In this document: positions 22,079 to 26,674 of the stretch, in pieces
Numbering within the stretch: position 1 is the first letter of the stretch
How the letters are laid out: every line of letters starts with the position of its first letter
NCBI GenBank assembly: GCA_943331855.1
Contig: CALQNE010000020.1
Span: 1 to 26,674, forward strand
Reading direction: 5' to 3'
DNA from: Bordetella parapertussis
GTDB lineage: Bacteria; Pseudomonadota; Gammaproteobacteria; Burkholderiales; Burkholderiaceae_B
Length of the DNA stretch: 26,674 nucleotides
Notes under the pieces: generated by a model
What the model saw: only the letters and a program-made list of their open reading frames with translations
The model's database searches: none
Told to the model about the DNA's origin: nothing
Made by a program: the position numbers and the translations under genes

Positions 22079-24264
22079 ACCAACGTGATTCCGCTATTTT
22101 TCAAAGGCACGTTACGGAAACGCTTGCCCGTTGCGCGATAAAGCGCGTTGAGCACAGCGGGTGCTGCGACACAAATCGTGGGCTCACCAATACCGCCCCA
22201 CTCTTTGCCGCCACCTTCCAAAATAATCGTTTCAACTTTAGGCATTTGCGCAAGGCGAATCGAACCAAAGGTATCAAAATTCTTTTGCTCGATTCTGCCG
22301 TCTTTGACCGTGCACTCTTCTTCGAACAGTGCTGATAAGCCATACACAAACGAACCCGAAACCTGACGTTTGATTTGAGCAGGATTGACGGCATAGCCGC
22401 AGTCGGTCGCAGCAACAATACGATGGATCTTCACTTTTGTGCCATCTGTTACGGACAACTCACACGCAGCCGCTACGTAGCTGCCAAACGCCGTCATCTG
22501 CGCAACACCACGATGCACGCCGGGCGCTGCAGGCTTGTTCCAACCAATGCCATCAGCCACCGCATTGAGCACAGCTAGATTGCGAGGGAATTTGCCCATG
22601 AACTTGCGACGAAACTCGACAGCATCTACACCTGCCGCCTCAGCGAGTTCATCCATAAAGCACTCGATAAACACCGCGTTCTGGTTGACGTTCACACCGC
22701 GCCAAAAGCCTGGTGGCACGTGCGTATTACGCATCGCGTGATCCATCAACTGATTTGGAAACTCGTAACCAAACCCGTGTTCGCCACCATCAAAGACACC
22801 TTGAAACACCAAGGGGTCGCGGCCCTTTTGCTGCGCAACCACCGCCGGACGCACGGCAGCCAAAATCGACTGCCCTGACAAACGCATGTGCACGCCCGTC
22901 AGATTTTTGTCCTTGTCAAAGGAGCCCGTCAGCTTGCACATCATGACGGGATGGTAACGACCTTGGGTCATGTCTTCTTCGCGAGTCCAGATCAACTTGA
23001 TCGGCGTACCAGGCATTTGCTTAGCGATCGCAACCGCTTGCGTGGTGTAGTCCTGAAACGCACCTCGACGACCAAAACCGCCACCCAAATTGATTTTGTA
23101 GACTTCGCATTGTTCAGCTGGCAAACCCGAAGCTGCAATCACCGCCGCCAATGAGGCTTCGCCGTCTTGCGTAGGCACCCAGGCTTCACAACGCGCTGGC
23201 GTCCACTTCGCCGTCGCATTCATCGGCTCCATTGGCGCATGATTCAAGAAGGGATAAAAATAAGTTGCCTCGGTCTTTTTAACAGCAGAGGCAAGCGCAG
23301 CTTTAGTATCGCCACGGGTATTACCCACAAACGCTTGCTCGGCCGTCAAACCCTCTTCAAGCATTTTGGCGATAGAAGCACTTGAAACAGTAGCATTTGG
23401 GCCCTCGTCCCACACAATCGCAACCTGATCAAGCGCCGTCTTGGCAAGCCAGAAAGTCTCAGCGACTACTGCCACCGCAGTCTCGCCCACTTTAATGACT
23501 TTTTTCACGCCCTTGATGCTGGTGACTTTACTGTCATCAAAGCTTTTCACTTTGCCGCCAAACACCGGGCATTCTTTGATGGTGGCCACCAACATGCCAG
23601 GCATTGTTAAATCCATGCCATAGACCTGCTTACCCGTGACCTTGTCTGCGAAGGTGTCAATGCGATTCAAGGGCTTACCAATGATCTTCCACTCTTTTGG
23701 ATCTTTCAGAGTGATTTCAGTGGGCACCGCAAGCTTTGACGCCGCCTCAGCAACTTTACCAAAACTGACTTTACGACCGCTCGGTTTATGGGTAATCACG
23801 CTTTCAGCGGCCACACATTCTGCAACGGGAACCTTCCATTCGTCCGCAGCGGCTTGCACCAGCATCAAACGGGCTGCTGCGCCACCTTTGCGAACATATT
23901 GCTCTGACGTGCGAATCCCGCGGCTACCACCGGTTGAGAAATCACCCCAAATGCGTTTACGCTTGAGGCTTTCACCGGGCGTTGGATATTCAACCGTGAC
24001 TTTGCTCCAGGCGCACTCAAGTTCTTCAGCGACCATTTGAGCCAAACCAGTAATCGTGCCTTGGCCCATCTCTGAGCGCACAACGCGCACAATGACCGTG
24101 TCATCAGGCTTGATCACCACCCAAGCACCGATTTCAGGGGTGGACTCTGCGGCTTGCGCTGAGCCCATAAAAGGAATTTGCAAGCCTAGTGCCAGGCCGC
24201 TACTGACTGCAGTCGTGCCAACAATAAACTGACGACGTGAGGGATTCGGGACGCGTGCGTTCAT
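22075..24264 (-). CDS. Periplasmic molybdenum hydroxylase large subunit, IorB-like (copy 2)
   Basis: A 729-residue single-chain molybdopterin-binding subunit resembling isoquinoline 1-oxidoreductase beta and the membrane-associated aldehyde dehydrogenases. A Tat signal (SRRQFIVGTTAV, ending near SAQAAE) precedes SEMGQGTITGLAQMVAEELE, STGGSRGIR, the cofactor loop NLGGGFGRRGAF, PPGFWRGVNVNQNA, and the catalytic Glu694 in WGGIGEPTICVAAP. It would hydroxylate a heterocycle or aldehyde in the periplasm. The ATG at 24264 is chosen because the Tat motif follows and AAGGAG, overlapping the IorA stop codon, lies six bases upstream. It uses the preceding IorA-like subunit. Relatives usually pass electrons to a c-type cytochrome subunit; none of that type is here, but SoxX and SoxA follow directly. 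Confidence 0.94.
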   Translation of the reverse strand: MNARVPNPSRRQFIVGTTAVSSGLALGLQIPFMGSAQAAESTPEIGAWVVIKPDDTVIVRVVRSEMGQGTITGLAQMVAEELECAWSKVTVEYPTPGESLKRKRIWGDFSTGGSRGIRTSEQYVRKGGAAARLMLVQAAADEWKVPVAECVAAESVITHKPSGRKVSFGKVAEAASKLAVPTEITLKDPKEWKIIGKPLNRIDTFADKVTGKQVYGMDLTMPGMLVATIKECPVFGGKVKSFDDSKVTSIKGVKKVIKVGETAVAVVAETFWLAKTALDQVAIVWDEGPNATVSSASIAKMLEEGLTAEQAFVGNTRGDTKAALASAVKKTEATYFYPFLNHAPMEPMNATAKWTPARCEAWVPTQDGEASLAAVIAASGLPAEQCEVYKINLGGGFGRRGAFQDYTTQAVAIAKQMPGTPIKLIWTREEDMTQGRYHPVMMCKLTGSFDKDKNLTGVHMRLSGQSILAAVRPAVVAQQKGRDPLVFQGVFDGGEHGFGYEFPNQLMDHAMRNTHVPPGFWRGVNVNQNAVFIECFMDELAEAAGVDAVEFRRKFMGKFPRNLAVLNAVADGIGWNKPAAPGVHRGVAQMTAFGSYVAAACELSVTDGTKVKIHRIVAATDCGYAVNPAQIKRQVSGSFVYGLSALFEEECTVKDGRIEQKNFDTFGSIRLAQMPKVETIILEGGGKEWGGIGEPTICVAAPAVLNALYRATGKRFRNVPLKNSGITLV

Positions 24265-24274
24265 ATTTGACTCC

Positions 24275-24727
24275 TTAAGCTTTAGCAACTGAGTGGATGG
24301 CGGCGCGCACTTCTTGAAAGCTGCCACAACGACAAATGTTCGTAATGGCCGCATCGATATCTGCATCGGTCGGCTTAGCATTTTTAGCGAGCAAGTCTGT
24401 GGCAGCCATCAACATGCCCGATTGGCAAAAGCCACATTGCGGCACTTGATGCTCAATCCAGGCTTGCTGTAGCTGTGTCATTTTGCCGTCTTTCGCCAAG
24501 CCTTCAATGGTTTGAATCTGCTTGCCCACCGCGGCGCTGACAGGCAATACACATGAACGAATAGCTGCGCCATCCATCATGATGGTACAGGCGCCACATT
24601 GCGCGATACCACAGCCGTATTTAGTACCGGTTAAACCCACTTGCTCGCGGATCACCCACAGCAAAGGGGTGGTTGGGTCGACATCAACGCTATGCGCTTT
24701 GCCGTTAACAGTTAACTGAATCGCCAT
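24275..24727 (-). CDS. [2Fe-2S] subunit of periplasmic molybdenum hydroxylase, IorA-like
   Basis: A 150-residue electron-transfer subunit with two [2Fe-2S] clusters: Cys39, 44, 47, 59 (YGCGIAQCGACT) in the N-terminal plant-type domain and Cys98, 101, 132, 134 (PQCGFCQSG; NICRCG) in the helical domain. It has no signal peptide and would be exported folded with its Tat-bearing large subunit. GGAG lies eight bases before the ATG. It is the only such gene between two large-subunit genes, so it may serve both. The 61-base gap upstream (24728-24788) is AT-rich and shows no convincing terminator; a weak internal promoter cannot be excluded. The next gene follows ten bases downstream. Confidence 0.95.
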   Translation of the reverse strand: MAIQLTVNGKAHSVDVDPTTPLLWVIREQVGLTGTKYGCGIAQCGACTIMMDGAAIRSCVLPVSAAVGKQIQTIEGLAKDGKMTQLQQAWIEHQVPQCGFCQSGMLMAATDLLAKNAKPTDADIDAAITNICRCGSFQEVRAAIHSVAKA

Positions 24728-24788
24728 GGATGAGCTCCGAAGTTTTTATCGTGAATAAAAATAGTTTTAAATCAAACATCAAAAAAAT

Positions 24789-26674
24789 CTACACCAAGGT
24801 GAAGCCATGCTTACGCAAAGGCAGATCACGCACTGGTTTACCTGTTGCCGCCAAAATTGCATTCAACACTGCGGGACCCACGACACAAATGGTCGGTTCG
24901 CCCACGCCACCCCAAAAATCATGACTCGGCACCAACACGCACTCAACCTTTGGCGTGTCTTTAAGTTTAGCCAACGGATAGGCGTGATAATTCGTTTCTT
25001 TCACCTGCCCGTTTTCAATCGTAATGTCTTCATTAAAGATTGCAGACAACGCCATCACGACCGAACCCTCGATCTGCGCTTTAACTTGCGAAGGGTTCAC
25101 AAAATGACCTGAGTTCAGCGCAAACACCATGCGGTGCACCTTGACTTGACCGCTGTTTGAAACAGATACCTCGGCGGTGGCCGCCGAGTAACTGCCATAG
25201 CCCATAAACTGGGCGATGCCGCGATGACGCCCAGCAGGCAAGGCTTTACCCCAGTCGCCTTTTTGCGCGACCGCATCCAAAACCGCCAGATGTTTCGGAT
25301 GCTTCTTCATCAGATCACGACGAAAGGCAAGCGAATCGCGACCCGCAGCACGCGCGCACTCTTCAATAAAGCACTCCATGTAAATACCGTTTTGATTGGT
25401 ATTGACACCGCGCCAAGGACCCACCGGCACGTGACTATTGCGCATGACATATTCAGTTAACAGACTAGGAAAGGTATAACCAAGTTGCGCATCACCCGGC
25501 TCTTCGTAAAACCCTTGCAACTGGCGAACATCTTTATTGTTTTTAATGGCAGAAGGATTTAAATACGCGTTAATCGACTGCCCCGACACACGAACATGGA
25601 ATCCAGTTAGATTGCCCTTGTCATCCAGGCCCGCCGACATTTTGGCCATCGAAATCGGACGATAGAAGTCGTGCATCATGTCTTCTTCACGACTCCAAAC
25701 CATTTTGATCGGAGTATTTGGATATTTTTTGGCGATCGCTACAGCGTGATGCATAAAGTCTTGCGTACCGCCACGACGCCCTAAGCCACCGCCCAAGTCC
25801 ATGGTTTTAATATCGCAATTTGCCAGTGGCAAACCCGACGCTTCCGAGAGCGCGGCGATTGATGCCTCGGCATTTTGCGTGGGCACCCAAGCATAAGCTC
25901 GATCACCACTGATCTGCACCACGCAGTTCATCGGCTCCATCGTGGCGTGTGCAAGAAACTGACTGCTGTAAACGGCCTCGACAACTTTGGCTGATCCTTT
26001 AATGGCAGCAAGCGCATCGCCCTCTTTACGCTGCCAAAAATCGCCTTCTGCAGTCAGGCCCTCTTTCAAGCCCGCCGCGATGGTTGAGCTTGAGGCTTTT
26101 GCATTTGGGCCTAAATCCCAATCGATCGGCAAATTGTCTAAGGCTGTCTTGGCACGCCACCAGGTATCGGCAACCACCGCCACTGTCGAGTCATTGACCT
26201 TCAAGGCACCTTTAACGCCACGCATCGCTTTAATTTTTGACTCATCAAAACTGACGAGCTTGCCGCCAAAGACTGGGCAGCTTTTAACTGCGGCGCACAA
26301 CATATTCGGCAAACGCAAGTCAATGCTGAAGACTTTGGCGCCGTTGACTTTATCGACCGTGTCCAGGCGAGGCACTGCTGTTCCGGCAATCTTCCACTCT
26401 TGAGGCTTTTTCAACACGATGCTTTTCGACTCGGGCGGTGTGAGCTTGGCAGCCGCATCCGCGACCTTGCCATAATTCACCGTACGGCCAGACTTCGCGT
26501 GCGTGATGATCCCTTTGCTCACAGTGAGTTCTGCAACGGGTACATTAAATTGATCGGCAGCCGCCTGCATCAACATCATCCGCGCTGCAGCGCCACCACG
26601 ACGCACATAGTCATGCGAGTCACGAATACCGCGACTACCGCCAGTTGCCATCGCACCCCAAGCACGCTTACGTG
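24789..26674 (-). CDS. Molybdenum hydroxylase large subunit, IorB-like (copy 1), 5' end cut by window edge
   Basis: A paralogue of the large subunit at 22075-24264, similar along its whole visible length (about half the residues identical by eye). The frame continues to the right edge: the bases before the ATG at 26651 encode RKRAWGA, matching RKRIWGD of the other copy, so that ATG is internal and the N-terminus, presumably with a Tat signal, lies outside. Visible features are ATGGSRGIRDS, PVGPWRGVNTNQNG and the catalytic glutamate in WGGVGEPTICVVGP. The cofactor loop is LGGGLGRRGG, with leucine where copy 2 and most relatives have phenylalanine. No small-subunit gene follows other than the shared IorA. 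A different substrate from copy 2, or a two-headed complex, are possible. Confidence 0.93.
   Translation of the reverse strand, partial: RKRAWGAMATGGSRGIRDSHDYVRRGGAAARMMLMQAAADQFNVPVAELTVSKGIITHAKSGRTVNYGKVADAAAKLTPPESKSIVLKKPQEWKIAGTAVPRLDTVDKVNGAKVFSIDLRLPNMLCAAVKSCPVFGGKLVSFDESKIKAMRGVKGALKVNDSTVAVVADTWWRAKTALDNLPIDWDLGPNAKASSSTIAAGLKEGLTAEGDFWQRKEGDALAAIKGSAKVVEAVYSSQFLAHATMEPMNCVVQISGDRAYAWVPTQNAEASIAALSEASGLPLANCDIKTMDLGGGLGRRGGTQDFMHHAVAIAKKYPNTPIKMVWSREEDMMHDFYRPISMAKMSAGLDDKGNLTGFHVRVSGQSINAYLNPSAIKNNKDVRQLQGFYEEPGDAQLGYTFPSLLTEYVMRNSHVPVGPWRGVNTNQNGIYMECFIEECARAAGRDSLAFRRDLMKKHPKHLAVLDAVAQKGDWGKALPAGRHRGIAQFMGYGSYSAATAEVSVSNSGQVKVHRMVFALNSGHFVNPSQVKAQIEGSVVMALSAIFNEDITIENGQVKETNYHAYPLAKLKDTPKVECVLVPSHDFWGGVGEPTICVVGPAVLNAILAATGKPVRDLPLRKHGFTLV

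Noticed and set aside
21850..22335. 161-codon + strand open frame across the soxX/IorB junction
   Set aside because: It lies antisense to two well-supported genes and has no motif.
24728..24788. Terminator or promoter between the first large subunit and IorA
   Set aside because: The gap is AT-rich with T-runs, but I could not find a stable stem or a convincing -35/-10 pair.
26649..26651. ATG as start of the rightmost hydroxylase gene
   Set aside because: The preceding bases encode RKRAWGA, which matches the paralogue; the gene continues past the window edge.
1..26674. Mobile elements, CRISPR array, tRNA or phage genes
   Set aside because: No transposase, integrase, regularly spaced repeats, tRNA-like sequence or phage protein is visible on either strand.

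Overview
The window reads as chromosomal DNA from a Burkholderiales-type betaproteobacterium, most like the Alcaligenaceae. The reasons are an orphan Bug-family (TctC-like) receptor, HyuA/HyuB and CoxL-type operons, a classical YajQ, and many ATGA-type stop/start overlaps. This placement is inference; there is no rRNA or other phylogenetic marker here. I see no tRNA, rRNA, insertion sequence, phage gene, CRISPR array or origin. Coding density is very high: no gene-free stretch exceeds about 200 bases.

Left part (1-7402), ordinary genes, mostly on the + strand: a 5'-truncated aconitase/isopropylmalate-dehydratase-type hydro-lyase, an Old Yellow Enzyme, yajQ (minus), a MOSC-domain protein, a secreted M23 peptidase, a DUF805 membrane protein (minus), a Bug solute-binding protein and a histidine phosphatase.

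Middle part (18666 down to 7399, minus strand), a catabolic block. A MarR-type regulator is followed closely by a PreA-like flavin/iron-sulfur reductase, HyuA and HyuB (ATP-dependent hydantoinase/oxoprolinase/carboxylase family), an orphan Tat-exported TRAP solute-binding protein, and a three-gene cytoplasmic molybdenum hydroxylase. The large and medium subunits of that hydroxylase are normal. The small [2Fe-2S] subunit is fused to a CoxG-type domain. Two promoters of the same build, one before marR and one before the TRAP receptor, share the sequence ATCAGTAT(A/G)C at the -10 region. This ties the two halves of the block together, probably under MarR control. The gene set suggests hydroxylation, reduction and then hydrolytic opening or carboxylation of a ring compound, probably an N-heterocycle.

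Right part (26674 down to 18766, minus strand), the most unusual block. Two periplasmic IorB-like molybdenum hydroxylase large subunits (the first cut by the window edge) surround one IorA-like [2Fe-2S] subunit. They run straight into soxX-soxY-soxZ-soxA-fccB(soxF), with 4-base overlaps at the IorB/soxX, soxX/soxY and soxZ/soxA junctions and a 3-base overlap at soxY/soxZ. Neither soxB nor soxCD is present in the window, and the SoxY carrier cysteine lies in an altered C-terminal tail. The tight coupling of a molybdenum hydroxylase to a reduced Sox system is the best candidate for an undescribed system. A working hypothesis is that the two blocks together degrade a sulfur- and nitrogen-containing heterocycle and oxidise the released or carrier-bound sulfur in the periplasm.
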